Notes: generated by a model not told the origin, from the sequence alone. A DNA stretch of 64,000 bases from Cupriavidus sp. IDO (GCF_000812465.1 NZ_JWMA01000040.1:1-64000); one strand, 5' to 3'; positions 46,369 to 57,250 are shown, numbered from the stretch's first letter. A program made the numbers and translations.

Positions 46369-47301
46369 CTACGGGTCTTCGCCGCGCGGCGCCGCTGTTA
46401 TCGCGGACTCCGTCGTACCCGCCGGGTGAGGCGTCTCCGGCGGCACGGCATTCGCCGAGCCGCTTCCGGCTTCCGGCGCTGCGGGCTCAAGCCCCTTCAC
46501 TGACGGATCGTCATGGGCCGCCGGGGCCGACGCTGGTGCCGCAGGCTCAGCCGCCACCGGACCCGCACGCGCGCCGGTGACCATCTCGCGCAGCCAGTTC
46601 ACCAGCAGGCTGCTGTAGGCGCGCTGGCTCTCCTCGTCGCTGAGGCCGTGGTCGGCGCCCTTGATCACGCGATAGGTCATCGAGTTCGCCTGCACGCAGG
46701 CATCCACGTAGCTGGTGACGGCCGCATGCGGCACGATCTGGTCCTGCTCGGACTCGATGACCAGTACATCGCCCGCGAACGAGGCGCACGCGCGCAAGGC
46801 GCGATTGGTATCGGCCGCCACTACCTGCCGGCGGTAGGCGACCAGGTCCTGGTCGCGATGCAGCTGGCGCTTGGGCAGTTCCCAGCCGGCGTCCATGTAC
46901 AGCGCCGGTGCGCGCAATGCCATCCAGCGCAGCGCACGCAGCGTGCTCAGCACGGCGGCCAGATAGCCGCCGTAGCTGCTGCCGACCACGGCAATCGCGT
47001 TGCGGTCCACCTCGGGCTGGCGCACCAGCACATCGTAGGCAGCCACCACATCGGCCAGGTTGCGCATGCGGCTGACGGTCTCGTACTGGCCGCTGGTGCC
47101 GGCATGCCCGGTCAGGTCGAAGGTCAGGCACACACAGCCCAGCCCGGCCACCTTGCGCGCGCGCGCCAGGTATTGCTGCTGGCTGCCGCCCCAGCCGTGC
47201 ACGAACAGCACGCCGGGCAGCTTCGTGGCCGGCGTGATCAGCGTGCCGGCGATGCTGCCGCCTTCGGACTGGATTTCCACGTTTTCTTCATGCGTTGCCA
47301 T
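46369..47301 (-). CDS. Alpha/beta hydrolase
   Basis: A 310-residue serine hydrolase of the dienelactone/acyl-peptide esterase type: LFVHGWGGSQQQYLARARKVA, the nucleophile motif VVGSSYGGYLAAVLS near residue 103, acidic IESEQDQIVPH and the His in KGADHGLSDEESQ. The C-terminal 60 residues are low complexity (Ala, Pro, Glu). Overlaps the DUF3182 gene by 14 bp, so both probably act together. The substrate is unknown. Confidence 0.8.
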   Translation of the reverse strand: MATHEENVEIQSEGGSIAGTLITPATKLPGVLFVHGWGGSQQQYLARARKVAGLGCVCLTFDLTGHAGTSGQYETVSRMRNLADVVAAYDVLVRQPEVDRNAIAVVGSSYGGYLAAVLSTLRALRWMALRAPALYMDAGWELPKRQLHRDQDLVAYRRQVVAADTNRALRACASFAGDVLVIESEQDQIVPHAAVTSYVDACVQANSMTYRVIKGADHGLSDEESQRAYSSLLVNWLREMVTGARAGPVAAEPAAPASAPAAHDDPSVKGLEPAAPEAGSGSANAVPPETPHPAGTTESAITAAPRGEDP

Positions 47302-48460
47302 CTGCGTCAGGCTCCAGTAGTGCGTATTTGGTCAATGCGCCGACGTTGCGGTCTTCGCCCTGGAAGTAGATCTCCGCGCCCGGTGGAACTTCCGCGCCGG
47401 CGCCATAGATTTCGCGGGTCGAGGCCACCACGCGGCGGCGCTCCGGTTCGGCCTGCAATGCCGCCAGCGCGGCCAGTTCGGCACCGGTGGCGCCACCTAC
47501 GCGCCATGACTGCTCGAGCACGCCGAGCAGTTGCTGGTCGCTGGCCTTCGCGCCATTGCCTTGCGCTGCGCGTCCTGCTGCCACGTCGTAGTTGCAGCGC
47601 GAGAGGAACATGCCCGGAAAGCAGGCCAGCGCCGCATCGTGATAGACCATTGCCGCGCGCACCGCCGCCAGCGCGTGCGCATGAAAAGGCTGCGCCAGCA
47701 GCGCATCAAACCCGCCCCGCACCACGGTCAGTGTCGAGCCGCCATAGACGGACTGGCCGCGGTTGTTGCTGGTCAGATCCTGCGTGCCGCAATAGCTGGC
47801 GCGCAGTCCGCCCAGTTCGACCTGGCCGACGCTCCAGGTCTGCGGCTTGTCCAGGTCGCGCTCGAGCACGATGCCGTGCGCTTCTAGCGCCGTCTGGTCC
47901 ATGGCCGCCAGTGCGCGGTCAAGCGCGGCAGCGTCTTCCACCACCTGCTGGCCCAGGCCGCCAAGCCCGCATGGCTCTTTCAGCCGCACCGGTCCGTCCG
48001 CGAGCAGCCGGCGGCCGGCAAGCGCCGCAGCGTCGCGGCAGAATGCCGTATAGCCGGGCAACACCGCGTCCCGTGTGCGTTCCGCGAAGCCGCCGCACCA
48101 GCCCTCGGGCGCAGCGGCAGCTGGTGCCACCAGTTCGTGGGTAATCGCCTTGGTCGATATAAAGGCAAAGGGCACCACGCCGCCAAACAGATCGGCCGCG
48201 CTGTGAATGCCAAGCCTGGCAGCCTGATCGAGTCCGACCACCGTATCCAGCGGCACAAAGTAGAACGGCGGGGTCTTTGGCTTCGCAGATGCCGGGCGTT
48301 TCTCGCCGCATGTCTCGAACGCACCCGCGAACGGATAGCCAACCACCTCGGCAACCTTGCGGCCGATTTGCGCGAGCGTCATGCCTTGATGGCTGCCGGC
48401 ATCGTCATAGTCGGGGCAGCCATACAGGACCACCCGCCGTTGCGTGCTGATGTCTGGCAA
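47288..48460 (-). CDS. DUF3182 family protein
   Basis: A 390-residue protein of the DUF3182 family, whose members are found in stress islands of Burkholderiales. Features seen: VVLYGCPDYDDAGSHQGMTLAQIGRKVAE, FYFVPLDTVVG, GPVRLKEPCGLGGLGQQVV, and YFQGEDRNVGALTKYALLE. The KEPCGLGGLGQQ segment resembles an ATP-grasp phosphate loop, but this is only an impression. The TTG at 48460 follows GAGGAG and is favoured over an upstream ATG. It lies between the iron-permease-like gene and the hydrolase. Confidence 0.75.
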   Translation of the reverse strand: MPDISTQRRVVLYGCPDYDDAGSHQGMTLAQIGRKVAEVVGYPFAGAFETCGEKRPASAKPKTPPFYFVPLDTVVGLDQAARLGIHSAADLFGGVVPFAFISTKAITHELVAPAAAAPEGWCGGFAERTRDAVLPGYTAFCRDAAALAGRRLLADGPVRLKEPCGLGGLGQQVVEDAAALDRALAAMDQTALEAHGIVLERDLDKPQTWSVGQVELGGLRASYCGTQDLTSNNRGQSVYGGSTLTVVRGGFDALLAQPFHAHALAAVRAAMVYHDAALACFPGMFLSRCNYDVAAGRAAQGNGAKASDQQLLGVLEQSWRVGGATGAELAALAALQAEPERRRVVASTREIYGAGAEVPPGAEIYFQGEDRNVGALTKYALLEPDADGNA

Positions 48461-48492
48461 GGTGGTCTCCTCGCAGCGTATCGACGCCCGTT

Positions 48493-49053
48493 TCAATGTG
48501 CCGGGATCCGGCTGCCGCCAGGCACAGCGGCGCCGCCACCCGTGGGCCGCGCGGAACGTGCCCTGTGCTTGGCCACGTGGTTCTCGCGGGCTTCATCCAG
48601 AGAATGGCTGCACTTGAGCCCGCCCTCCTCGTCGGCAAGTTGCGCCAGCTGTCGATAGAACATGACCAGCTGGCGCAACTCGTCCTCGTCGAGCTCTTCG
48701 ATCGAGACCAGCATGTTGCTGGCTTCCTTGTGCGAGGCCAGCAGTTCGTTGAGCTTCAGGTGTACGGCCACGGCGTCCTTGTTCTGGCTCTGCTGGATCA
48801 GGAACACCATCAGGAAGGTGATGATGGTGGTGCCGGTATTGATCACGAGCTGCCACGTTTCAGAGAAGGCGAAGATGGGGCCCGTTAGCGCCCACGCCAC
48901 CACGACGCCAACCGCCAGCACGAATGCCGTGGCCGAGCCCAACTGCCGCGTGGCCGCCCCGGCAAGGCGGTCGAAGGCATGAAGAATGGGATGCTCCCTG
49001 TGCAGTGCGGGCGCGCTGTCGATCCGATGCACGTTAAATGCTGGCTTGCTCAT
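48493..49053 (-). CDS. Low-affinity iron permease family protein
   Basis: A 186-residue membrane protein with two helices, TAFVLAVGVVVAWALTGPIFAF and LVINTGTTIITFLMVFLIQQSQN, followed by NKDAVAVHLKLNELLASHKEASN and a long Glu-rich cytoplasmic segment. It belongs to the family named after yeast Fet4 but is much shorter, and metal transport by the bacterial members is unproven. It may be a stress-membrane protein. First gene of an operon with DUF3182, hydrolase and topoisomerase. Confidence 0.8.
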   Translation of the reverse strand: MSKPAFNVHRIDSAPALHREHPILHAFDRLAGAATRQLGSATAFVLAVGVVVAWALTGPIFAFSETWQLVINTGTTIITFLMVFLIQQSQNKDAVAVHLKLNELLASHKEASNMLVSIEELDEDELRQLVMFYRQLAQLADEEGGLKCSHSLDEARENHVAKHRARSARPTGGGAAVPGGSRIPAH

Positions 49054-49283
49054 CTTCCGCTCCTGGCTGTTGGCTGGCTGCCGCCGCCGGCAATGCGCTG
49101 CTTACATTGTATGGAGCGCGCCGCCAATGGTTCAGCGGGCGCTGTCCTACAACGCAGGCTGCACTCCGCCACCGCATTGCGGTGCGATAGCGCAGCGCGC
49201 CTTTCTGCACCGCACGCAAGACCTTCACACGACGCATACCGCGTACGGCGCTCCCGCCAGCGCTGGCGGGCACTCCGGCGGCG

Positions 49284-49297
49284 GGAATGCTTTTTGC
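49284..49297 (+). promoter_or_regulatory. Candidate sigma-54 promoter of the small BON gene
   Basis: GGAATGCTTTTTGC, GG-N10-GC spacing, eight of ten positions, with perfect TTGC at -12. It lies 50 bp upstream of the ATG at 49347. Confidence 0.45.
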
Positions 49298-49346
49298 GCT
49301 GTCCTTGCACGCACCGTCGGCGCGATAGCCGCTCAAAGGAGAAACC

Positions 49347-49688
49347 ATGACCGGACCACGTTTTGCCGATGCAACCGGATCGCCGGACCAGACCCTCGAC
49401 ACGCAGGTGCGCGAGCGCATCACCGAAGCGTTCGGCGGGATCTTTCCCGCGGGTGTCACCGTAGCGGTGGCCGACCGGAGGGTCTTGCTCAACGGTTGTG
49501 TCGAAGATCAGTACATCGCCCAGCGCATCGAGAAAGCCGCGGCGGTCAGCCCCGGCGTGCTGGGCGTGCACAACGCGCTGCGGACGCGGCAGCCTGCCCC
49601 TGTCGAGCCGCCCGGCCAGCCGCCTTCCAGCGGCGCCGATGCGAACCCGGCCGGGCGTCCGTCCGGGCAGATCAACCACAAGGTCTGA
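49347..49688 (+). CDS. Small BON-domain protein
   Basis: A 113-residue protein with a single BON domain (TQVRERITEAFGGIFPAGVTVAV, RVLLNGCVEDQYIAQRIEKAAAVSPGV) and a Pro/Gly-rich tail. No signal peptide is visible. BON domains bind membranes or other surfaces and are typical of osmotic stress proteins. An AAAGGAGAAACC ribosome site precedes the ATG. It stands alone, convergent with the PRC-barrel gene. Confidence 0.78.
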   Translation: MTGPRFADATGSPDQTLDTQVRERITEAFGGIFPAGVTVAVADRRVLLNGCVEDQYIAQRIEKAAAVSPGVLGVHNALRTRQPAPVEPPGQPPSSGADANPAGRPSGQINHKV

Positions 49689-49765
49689 GCGCTGGCGCCT
49701 GCCGGGCTCTTCGGGTGCTTCGACGGATTGCGAAAGCCGCATCCCTTCACGCGCCGCAAGCACAG

Positions 49766-49789
49766 GAAAACCGGCGGAAACTCCGCCGG
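49766..49789 (-). terminator. Terminator after the PRC-barrel gene
   Basis: CCGGCGGA-GTT-TCCGCCGG followed by TTTT on the minus strand, 50 bp past the stop of the PRC-barrel gene; the stem is perfect. It may act in both directions. Confidence 0.65.
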
Positions 49790-49839
49790 CCTTCCCTCTC
49801 GCTCCCACCCTGTTCGCTGCTTCGCAGCTCCCCGGGATA

Positions 49840-50295
49840 TCAGCCCCACGGATCGTAGCGGTCGGATTCCCAGTATGGCGATATGCCGTAGTACTCGTGA
49901 ATGCTGGTGGCCCACTGCGAATCCGCCATGCTCGGCCAGTGGTCCTTGTCGAAGCCCGGCGCGGCCTTCAGGCGGTCCTTCTCGACCCCGAGCACAAAGC
50001 ACTTGCGCCGCGTATCCAGCGTGAGCGCGGACCACGGCAGCGCGAACAGCTTTTCGCCGATCCCGAGAAAACCGCCCATCGCCATGACCGCATAGGCCAC
50101 GCGCCCGCCGAGCACGTCGATCATGATGTGGTCGATGGTACCGATGTCCTCACCGGCCGGGTCCACCACCTTGTTGCCTTCCAGCGTGTCGGCCGCCATC
50201 ACGAACGGGCCCGGGCCGGGAGAATTCTGGTCAATGCCGCCAACGATGGAGGCGCCTGGCTCTCGGCCAGGAGTGCGTGATTCGACTGACTTCAT
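49840..50295 (-). CDS. PRC-barrel domain protein
   Basis: A 151-residue protein with a PRC-barrel domain (FVMAADTLEGNKVVDPAGEDIGTIDHIMIDVLGGRVAYAVMAMGG, in outline residues 31-75), and a LFALPWSALTLDTR segment that completes the barrel. The C-terminal tail contains HEYYGISPYWESD. PRC proteins of this kind are frequent beside BON and LigD genes; their function is undefined. It is probably co-transcribed with the gene at 50365. Confidence 0.82.
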   Translation of the reverse strand: MKSVESRTPGREPGASIVGGIDQNSPGPGPFVMAADTLEGNKVVDPAGEDIGTIDHIMIDVLGGRVAYAVMAMGGFLGIGEKLFALPWSALTLDTRRKCFVLGVEKDRLKAAPGFDKDHWPSMADSQWATSIHEYYGISPYWESDRYDPWG

Positions 50296-50364
50296 GGCTG
50301 ACTCCTTGGTTGCAGAAAGCTCTGTCCGGCGGATGCAATGGGTCGCATGCCGAGAGCGATGCGC

Positions 50365-50952
50365 TCACGCGCGTTGTTCAGGCTCCGGCTCCGCTGGCAC
50401 CGGCGGCACCAGCGGGTCGAAGTCAATCCAGCGGCCTTCGCTCCAGCGGCCGTCTGCCCGTTCCACATCCTTCGCACCGCCTTTGCGCAGCAGGTCCGCC
50501 ACCAGTTCGTCGTTCGCGTGCGTGACGTGCGCGGCAAGCAGGACGCCTGCATTGCGAACGGGCGGCTGGCCGGTGCGCGGATTGCGCCCGCCATCGCGCG
50601 CCAGCGCCAGCGCACCTGCCAGTGAGCCCAGGTAGGCGCCGAGCCCGACCCCAAAGACCACGATCAGCACCGACAACGGCGGCAATGCAGACAGCGCTGC
50701 CACCGTGGCGGCACCAGCCAGGGCGCCGATCGCCGCGCCGATCACCACGCCGCCGATGGCTCCGGTTCCCGATCTGCGTGCGCCCGAATCGGCGGCATGG
50801 TCGCCACCGATCGGATAGGCGCCGTGCTGGCCGGGCGGATTGACATAGAACAGGCTGAGGTCTTCCTCGGGGAGGCCCTGCGCCCGCAGGCGGCTGGCGG
50901 TGGTCTCCGCCCGCGCAAAGCTATCGAAGCGCCCGGCAATGATCGACGACAT
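50365..50952 (-). CDS. Stress protein with MS(P/S)IIAGRF N-terminus (copy 2)
   Basis: A 195-residue protein: the same N-terminal unit as the protein at 41976 (MSSIIAGRFDSFARAETTAS), followed by a glycine-zipper-like hydrophobic pair GAIGGVVIGAAIGALAGAAT and LSVLIVVFGVGLGAYLGSLAG, then VLLAAHVTHANDELVADLLRKGG and a W-containing acidic tail. The hydrophobic middle suggests membrane association, unlike copy 1, which has only a short hydrophobic piece. It follows the gene at 50994 by 41 bp. Confidence 0.65.
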   Translation of the reverse strand: MSSIIAGRFDSFARAETTASRLRAQGLPEEDLSLFYVNPPGQHGAYPIGGDHAADSGARRSGTGAIGGVVIGAAIGALAGAATVAALSALPPLSVLIVVFGVGLGAYLGSLAGALALARDGGRNPRTGQPPVRNAGVLLAAHVTHANDELVADLLRKGGAKDVERADGRWSEGRWIDFDPLVPPVPAEPEPEQRA

Positions 50953-50993
50953 GCTCGCTCCTTCCTTGTTTAGGCTGGGGTCCGTGGTTGCGG

Positions 50994-51545
<552 letters not shown>

Positions 51546-52391
51546 TTACGCCAGGACGGCGTGGCGCGGAAACCTCACGGAGATGCAGATGGTGACCTTC
51601 TCGTTCTCTCCGTCCAGGCTTTCGGCGCCGGGCTTCGCGCCATGCAGTTCAATCATGCGGCGCGTCAGCAGCAGCGCGGCACTCTGCCGTGAAGTCTGCG
51701 AACTCTGCCCCGGCACGCGTCGCCCGAAGAAATCGGACAAGGCGTTCAGCCGCGTGGCGCTGCGTTCGCGATCGAGCGGCGGGCTCTCGGTAATGCGCAG
51801 CTTGACGTGATCCGGTTCGTGGCTCAGATGCACGCCCACCGAGCCGCCGGGCTGCGCGCGCCAGATGCAGTGCATGAGGAGATGGCGCAGCAGGGGCACC
51901 AGGCGGGGCATGTCGCCATCGATCTGGTAGGCGGATCCCTGCGGCGCGCCGTCGGTCTCCACAGGTGGCAGCAGCACACCGCGTGCTTCTGCCGCAGGGC
52001 GGCGATCCGTAATGGCCTGGTCGATCGCGGCGAGCAGATCCAGCTGCTGCCACTGCGGCGGATTTTCATCGGCCAGCAGGCGTACCGCTTCCTCCATTTC
52101 CTCGATCAGCGCCTGCTGTTGCTGCATGCCCGAGCGTATGCCGTCCAGCGCACGCTGCGCGGGCGGCGGTGCCGCATCGACCGCGCGTTCGAGGACATAG
52201 GCCCAGCTCTGGATGGCATTGAGCGACGAGCGCAGGTCATGGGCGGACTGTTCGATCAGCGTCCCCACCTCGACCACGCTGCGCACGGCGGGCGATGTCA
52301 CCGCAGTCTGCAGATCAACCGTAGCGGAGCTGCAGGCGGAGAGATCGTGGGATGCGTCCGGCGTACCGGAGGGCGGTGGGTGCTGCGTCAT
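51546..52391 (-). CDS. Degenerate histidine kinase
   Basis: A 281-residue soluble protein. The HisKA-like helix LIEQSAHDLRSSLNAIQSWAYVLE carries the phospho-acceptor His followed by DLRSSLN (typical ELRTPLN). The ATPase region is decayed: the N-box LRHLLMHCIWRAQPGG has His where Asn is expected, and no DxGxG motif is present (ESPPLDRE replaces it). It is therefore probably a pseudokinase, or a phosphatase or scaffold for the adjacent sigma-54 response regulator upstream. The ATG at 52391 is chosen from the second Met. Confidence 0.65.
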   Translation of the reverse strand: MTQHPPPSGTPDASHDLSACSSATVDLQTAVTSPAVRSVVEVGTLIEQSAHDLRSSLNAIQSWAYVLERAVDAAPPPAQRALDGIRSGMQQQQALIEEMEEAVRLLADENPPQWQQLDLLAAIDQAITDRRPAAEARGVLLPPVETDGAPQGSAYQIDGDMPRLVPLLRHLLMHCIWRAQPGGSVGVHLSHEPDHVKLRITESPPLDRERSATRLNALSDFFGRRVPGQSSQTSRQSAALLLTRRMIELHGAKPGAESLDGENEKVTICISVRFPRHAVLA

Positions 52392-52426
52392 GGTTCTCGG
52401 CCGGGTTACCTGCTGGACGTACTTAT

Positions 52427-52440
52427 GCAAGAAGCGTGCT
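52427..52440 (-). promoter_or_regulatory. Sigma-54-like promoter of the degenerate kinase
   Basis: On the minus strand AGCACGCTTCTTGC matches nine of ten positions; only the first G of the -24 GG is A. It resembles the perfect element at 61487 over the whole core. Starts 36 bp upstream of the gene. Confidence 0.5.
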
Positions 52441-52528
52441 GCGTGGCCGCCGCGCCGGGGCGATTACGCTGGTGTCACACGCGGTGGGAGCCCGTCCAGG
52501 CTGGTCGCAGAGCGGTCCGAGGGGCCGG

Positions 52529-53932
52529 TCAGTTTGGCGCGTTGGTGCCGTTATCGTTGCCGCGCGAAGCCCGCAGCCACTCGGGCAATTCGCCCTTGGC
52601 TGCATAATCTTCCAGCCGGTTGTACAAAGTCTTCAGGCTGATGCCGAGGATCTCCGCGGCGTGCTTCTTGACGCCCGCGCACTGCTCCAGCGTGGCGAAT
52701 ATCAGCTGCCGGTCGGCATCCGCAAGCGACATGCCCACGGGTACCGACACTACCGCCGTGCCCGCCGCCTGCGTAGCGGCCACCTGCAGCGGCACCTGTA
52801 CCTCGGCGATCACATCCTGGTCAGCCATGATGTAGGCGCGCTGGACAAAGTTGCGCAGCTCGCGCACATTGCCCGGCCACGCATGCATGCGCAGGCTGTC
52901 AAGCACGCTCGGCGCGAAGCGGCGCTGGGTGCCCTGCTCGGCATTGAGCTGCTCCAGCATGGTGTTGGCGATCTGCACCACGTCATCGCCGCGCGCGCGC
53001 AGTGGCGGCAGCTCCACCGGGAACACGTTGAGACGGTGGAACAAGTCGGCGCGGAGCTTGCCCTCGGCAACTGCCTCTTCGGGGTTGCGGTTGGTGGCGG
53101 CCAGCACACGCACATCGGCATGGCATTCACGGTTGGTCCCGACCCGCATGAAGGTGCCCGTTTCCAGCACGCGCAGCAGCTTGACCTGCAGCTCGGCCGG
53201 CATTTCGGTGATTTCGTCGAGGAACAGCGTGCCGCCGTCGGCGCGCTCGAAGTAGCCCTTGTGCTGCCGGTCGGCGCCGGTGAAGCTGCCGCGCTCGTGG
53301 CCGAACATCTCGGTCTCGATCAGCGTGGGCGAGATCGCGCCGCAGTTGACGGCCAGGAACGGCTGGCGCCTGCGCGAGGAGAGCTCATGGACCGTCTGCG
53401 CGGCCAGCTCCTTGCCGGTGCCGCTCTCGCCGATCAGCAGCACGGTGGCCTCGGTTGGCGCCACCCTCGCCAACTGGTCGTAGACGACCTGCATGGCTTC
53501 GGAGCCACCCAGCAGCCGCCCGAAGCGTCCGTACCGGCGCAGTTCGCCGCGCAGCGAGTGGATTTCCGCCTTGAGCTCGCCCGTGGTGGCTAGCCGCCGG
53601 AGCACGGTCTGCAGCCGCGCTACGTTGATCGGCTTGACGAGGTAGTCCGTCGCACCGGCGCGCAGCGCCTCGACGGCACTCTCCACGCTCGCATAGCCCG
53701 TCGTCAGGATCACTTCCACGCCTGACGAGCCCAGCTCCGAGAACAGCTCCATCCCGTTGCCGTCCGGCAGGCGCAGGTCCGCCAGTACGGCATCTGGCAT
53801 ATGCCAGCCGATCTGGAGACGAGCCTCGCGCAGGCTGCCGGCGGTCGCGGAAGTGAAGCCTTCGATGGCGACGATTTCCGAAAGTGCGGCGCAGGCGTTC
53901 TCGTCATCGTCGACGATGAGGATATGCGGCAT
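52529..53932 (-). CDS. Sigma-54-dependent response regulator
   Basis: A 467-residue NtrC-type regulator. The receiver ([20 protein letters not shown], phospho-Asp in [40 protein letters not shown]) is followed by AAA+ with [52 protein letters not shown], and a Fis HTH ([24 protein letters not shown]). The loop is GSFTGA instead of GAFTGA. Its start is at ATG 53932. Encoded upstream of the degenerate kinase, it is a candidate activator of the sigma-54 elements of the island. Confidence 0.92.
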   Translation of the reverse strand: MPHILIVDDDENACAALSEIVAIEGFTSATAGSLREARLQIGWHMPDAVLADLRLPDGNGMELFSELGSSGVEVILTTGYASVESAVEALRAGATDYLVKPINVARLQTVLRRLATTGELKAEIHSLRGELRRYGRFGRLLGGSEAMQVVYDQLARVAPTEATVLLIGESGTGKELAAQTVHELSSRRRQPFLAVNCGAISPTLIETEMFGHERGSFTGADRQHKGYFERADGGTLFLDEITEMPAELQVKLLRVLETGTFMRVGTNRECHADVRVLAATNRNPEEAVAEGKLRADLFHRLNVFPVELPPLRARGDDVVQIANTMLEQLNAEQGTQRRFAPSVLDSLRMHAWPGNVRELRNFVQRAYIMADQDVIAEVQVPLQVAATQAAGTAVVSVPVGMSLADADRQLIFATLEQCAGVKKHAAEILGISLKTLYNRLEDYAAKGELPEWLRASRGNDNGTNAPN

Positions 53933-54206
53933 GGAATCTCTGACGGCCCGGCCAGCGGGCCTGCACATCAAAAACAGCGGCGGACACAGCAAACCCGGCC
54001 TGCTGCGGCGCAATGCTGCATCGCGCGGCAGGCATCCAGGCATGCAACGGGTCTTCAGGTATTGAAAGTCTAAGTGCGGGCCGGTTCCATCGTTGCCGGT
54101 GTCCGTCTGACACGGGTGTCGGAAGTTTCCGCGCGCTGCGCCGCCTGTCTGGCAAGGCCCCACGGCAAAGGCTAGCATAGGAACTTCTCATGACAAGGGC
54201 CGCATT

Positions 54207-55226
54207 GTGCCGACCAGCGCCACCAGCCCATCCAGGCGAGCCGCGCCCCACGCCAGCGAGGCGGCGCCGCGCCGCGCCGTTCCCGCGCAGGTCTCCCTGC
54301 TATGGGAAAGTACCTCTGCCGCCATGCAGCGGCTGCTGTCCCAGATCGATCGTGTCGCGGCCACCGATGTGACGATGCTGGCGGTGGGCGAAAGCGGATC
54401 GGGCAAGGAGGTCGTGGCACGGGCCATCCATGATCGCAGCGCGCGCCGCAACGGCCCCTTCATCGCCGTCAACTGCGGCGCGATCCAGCCCAGCCTGATC
54501 GAATCCGAGCTGTTTGGCCACGAAAAAGGCGGCTTTACCGGCGCCATCGAGCAGAAGGCGGGATATTTCGAGCAGGCGCAAGGCGGCACGCTGTTCCTCG
54601 ACGAAGTTACCGAGATGCCGCTCGAGATGCAGATCAAGCTGCTGCGCGTACTGGAAAGCCTCACTTTCCACCGCGTCGGCGGCGACACCCTGATCGTCAG
54701 CGACGTGCGCATCCTGGCTGCCACCAATCGCGACCCGCTGGAGGCGGTGCGGGCCGGCCAGTTGCGCGAAGACCTGCTGTACCGGCTGGCAGTGTTCCCG
54801 TTGCACATTCCGCCGCTGCGCGAGCGTCCCGACGACATCGTGCCGCTTGCGCGCCACTTCCTGGCCGAGTACAACGCGATGGAGCAGACCGACAAGGCGT
54901 TCTCCGCAGCCTCGATCGAGCGGCTCGCGCGCTACGACTGGCCGGGCAATGTGCGAGAGCTGAAGAACGCCGTGTACCGCGCCTTCATCCTGGCCGACAA
55001 GGTGGTCGAGATCGGCAATCCCAACCTTGCCACTCAGCCGCCCCGGCCGACCACCGTCGATGGCGTGGTCAATGTGCGCGTCGGCACCACGCTGGCGGAC
55101 ACGCAGCGCGAAATCATCATGGCAACGCTGGCGCGCTTTGGCGGCGACAAGCGCCAGGCCGCGAAGGCACTCGGCATCAGCCTGAAGACGCTCTACAACC
55201 GGCTCGACGTCTACCGCTCCGGCTGA
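54207..55226 (+). CDS. Receiver-less sigma-54 activator
   Basis: A 339-residue enhancer-binding protein with no receiver or sensing domain: about 25 disordered residues, then AAA+ ([54 protein letters not shown]) and a Fis HTH ([22 protein letters not shown]) very close to that of the response regulator at 52529. The contact loop is GGFTGA. The GTG at 54207 is the likely start. Lacking an input domain, it may be constitutive or controlled by an unseen partner, and its HTH may share targets with its neighbour. Confidence 0.88.
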   Translation: MPTSATSPSRRAAPHASEAAPRRAVPAQVSLLWESTSAAMQRLLSQIDRVAATDVTMLAVGESGSGKEVVARAIHDRSARRNGPFIAVNCGAIQPSLIESELFGHEKGGFTGAIEQKAGYFEQAQGGTLFLDEVTEMPLEMQIKLLRVLESLTFHRVGGDTLIVSDVRILAATNRDPLEAVRAGQLREDLLYRLAVFPLHIPPLRERPDDIVPLARHFLAEYNAMEQTDKAFSAASIERLARYDWPGNVRELKNAVYRAFILADKVVEIGNPNLATQPPRPTTVDGVVNVRVGTTLADTQREIIMATLARFGGDKRQAAKALGISLKTLYNRLDVYRSG

Positions 55227-57250
55227 CGCGCGCCTCCCTGTACAGACTGGACTACCGGCATCGACAATGCACGGCGCAGGGCTTCGATGCTCAGCGGCTT
55301 GACCAGGTGGATGTGGAAGCCCGCTTCCTGCGAGCGGCGCACATCGTCGGCCGTGCCGCGCCCCGTGAGCGCGAAAAACAGCATCGACTGCCCGGCAGGC
55401 ATGGCCTGCAGCGCATCCAGGACTTCAAAGCCGCTCATGTCCGGCATTTCCAGGTCGAGCAGCGCGCAGTCGGGCAGGAACTCTGCTGCCAGCGCAAGCG
55501 CCTGCGAGCCGGTGTAGGCCGGCCGGGCTTCGTGGCCGAGCAGGTTCAGCAGCTCGGCCATGCTGTCGGCGGAATCAGGGTTGTCGTCGAGGATCAGCAC
55601 GCGCCGCTTGCGTCCGGTATCGGCATCGATATGCCCCGCCGGCTCGCCACACGCCGCCACCTGCGGCAGGATCACGGTGAAGGTGCTGCCCTTGCCCGGC
55701 CCCTGACTGTCGGCCTGGATCGCCCCGCCGTGCGCTTCGACCACGGCCCGGGCGAGCGCCAGCCCGATGCCCAGCCCGCCGCGGCTGACGCCCTCGCTTT
55801 CCTGGGAGAAAAGATTGAAGATGCGATCCAGCGCGGCCGGCTCCATGCCCTGGCCTGTGTCGGATACAGTCGTGACGACGCTGCCGTCTTCGACCACGAC
55901 GTGGACGGCGACGGTGCCGCCGCGCGGCGTGTACTTGGTGGCATTGCTGAGCAGGTTGATCAGCACCTGTCCGAGCCTGGCCGCATCTGCGGACACATGC
56001 GGCGACTCCGGCGGCAATGACACCACCAGTTGCTGGCCGGCCGACTCCAGCACAGGGCGGATCGATTCGATGCTGGCCGTGACGACGTCGTTATAGGCCG
56101 TGGGCGTCAGCTCGACCTTCAGCTTGCCGGCCGTGACGCGGCCCACATCGAGCAGGTCATCGACCAGCCGTTCGAGCTGGTGGAACTGGCGATCGATGAT
56201 CTCGGCGCAGCGCTGGATGCGTACATCGACCGAAGGCGTCAGCGCGATCACATCGACCGCATTGCGGATCGGCGCCAGCGGATTGCGCAGTTCATGCGCA
56301 AGAATCGCGAGGAAAGACTGCACGCGCCGGTTGCCAGACTCCAGTTCTTCCAGCCGCAGGGCATCGCTGACGTCGCGGGCCGTCCACAGCATGCCGGCAG
56401 GGCATCCGCCCGCATCCCGGATCAGCGCGATGCGCGTCTGGCAGCGCACCACCGAGCCGTCCTTGCGCTCCAGGCGCTCGCCGCCCTCCCACTGGCCGCT
56501 CGCGCGTGCGGCTTCCAGGCCCGCCCGGTCGTGGCCGCTAGCAACGTCCTGCCGCGTGTAGAGCATCGACAGCGGCTGCCCGATCGCCTCTTCGGCCGGG
56601 TAGCCGGTAATCTCCTGCGCGCCCGCGTTCCAGCTGCGGATTTCGCCGTCGGGACTCAGTTCGCATGCGGCGACCCCAGGCACGGTTTCGGCCAGCAACC
56701 GCATCCGCTCGTCGGCCAGGCGCGCGTGCTCTTCCGCCGCGAGCTGCACGGTGATATCGCGGCTCGCCACCACGAAGCCGCTGACGGCGCCACTGGCGTC
56801 GGCCATGGCGGTCATGCCGCAGGCCGCCCACAGCTGGCTGCCGTCGCTGCGCACCCGCCAGCCGTCGTCCTGCGCACTGCCTGACTGCCGGGCGGCGTCC
56901 AGCCAGCGTTGTGGCACACCGGATTCGATATCGGCGGGCGTAAACAGGCACGAGAAATGCCCGCCCGCGATCTCCGCGGGGGTGTAGCCGAACAGGCGCA
57001 TCGCGGGCTCGGGCCAGGTTTGCACATGGCCGTCGGCGGCAATCGCGAAGACGGCGCAGCCTTCCAGCGCGCCGAGCATCTCTCGATAGCGTTCGCTTTC
57101 AGGGTCCGAAGCCGGCGAGCGCCTCTGCGGGTCAGGGTGCGCGCTCGCGAGGCTCTTTTCCGCGCCGTCCGCTTTGATGCTGCCGCTCGATATCGCCGCC
57201 GCCGTGGCGTGGCCGGCGACCGTTTTCCCTGCCGGGCGCGGCTCTGACAT
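55211..57250 (-). CDS. Soluble hybrid histidine kinase, PAS-PAS-HisKA-HATPase-REC
   Basis: A 679-residue kinase with no membrane segments. PAS1 spans about residues 55-170 ([32 protein letters not shown]), PAS2 about 185-300 (ISGYPAEE-type), HisKA at [21 protein letters not shown], HATPase with [23 protein letters not shown] and [19 protein letters not shown], and a C-terminal receiver with [19 protein letters not shown] and the phospho-Asp in [18 protein letters not shown]. Such kinases are common near LigD-type islands. Its 3' end overlaps the activator at 54207 by 16 bp, convergent. Confidence 0.88.
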   Translation of the reverse strand: MSEPRPAGKTVAGHATAAAISSGSIKADGAEKSLASAHPDPQRRSPASDPESERYREMLGALEGCAVFAIAADGHVQTWPEPAMRLFGYTPAEIAGGHFSCLFTPADIESGVPQRWLDAARQSGSAQDDGWRVRSDGSQLWAACGMTAMADASGAVSGFVVASRDITVQLAAEEHARLADERMRLLAETVPGVAACELSPDGEIRSWNAGAQEITGYPAEEAIGQPLSMLYTRQDVASGHDRAGLEAARASGQWEGGERLERKDGSVVRCQTRIALIRDAGGCPAGMLWTARDVSDALRLEELESGNRRVQSFLAILAHELRNPLAPIRNAVDVIALTPSVDVRIQRCAEIIDRQFHQLERLVDDLLDVGRVTAGKLKVELTPTAYNDVVTASIESIRPVLESAGQQLVVSLPPESPHVSADAARLGQVLINLLSNATKYTPRGGTVAVHVVVEDGSVVTTVSDTGQGMEPAALDRIFNLFSQESEGVSRGGLGIGLALARAVVEAHGGAIQADSQGPGKGSTFTVILPQVAACGEPAGHIDADTGRKRRVLILDDNPDSADSMAELLNLLGHEARPAYTGSQALALAAEFLPDCALLDLEMPDMSGFEVLDALQAMPAGQSMLFFALTGRGTADDVRRSQEAGFHIHLVKPLSIEALRRALSMPVVQSVQGGARQPER

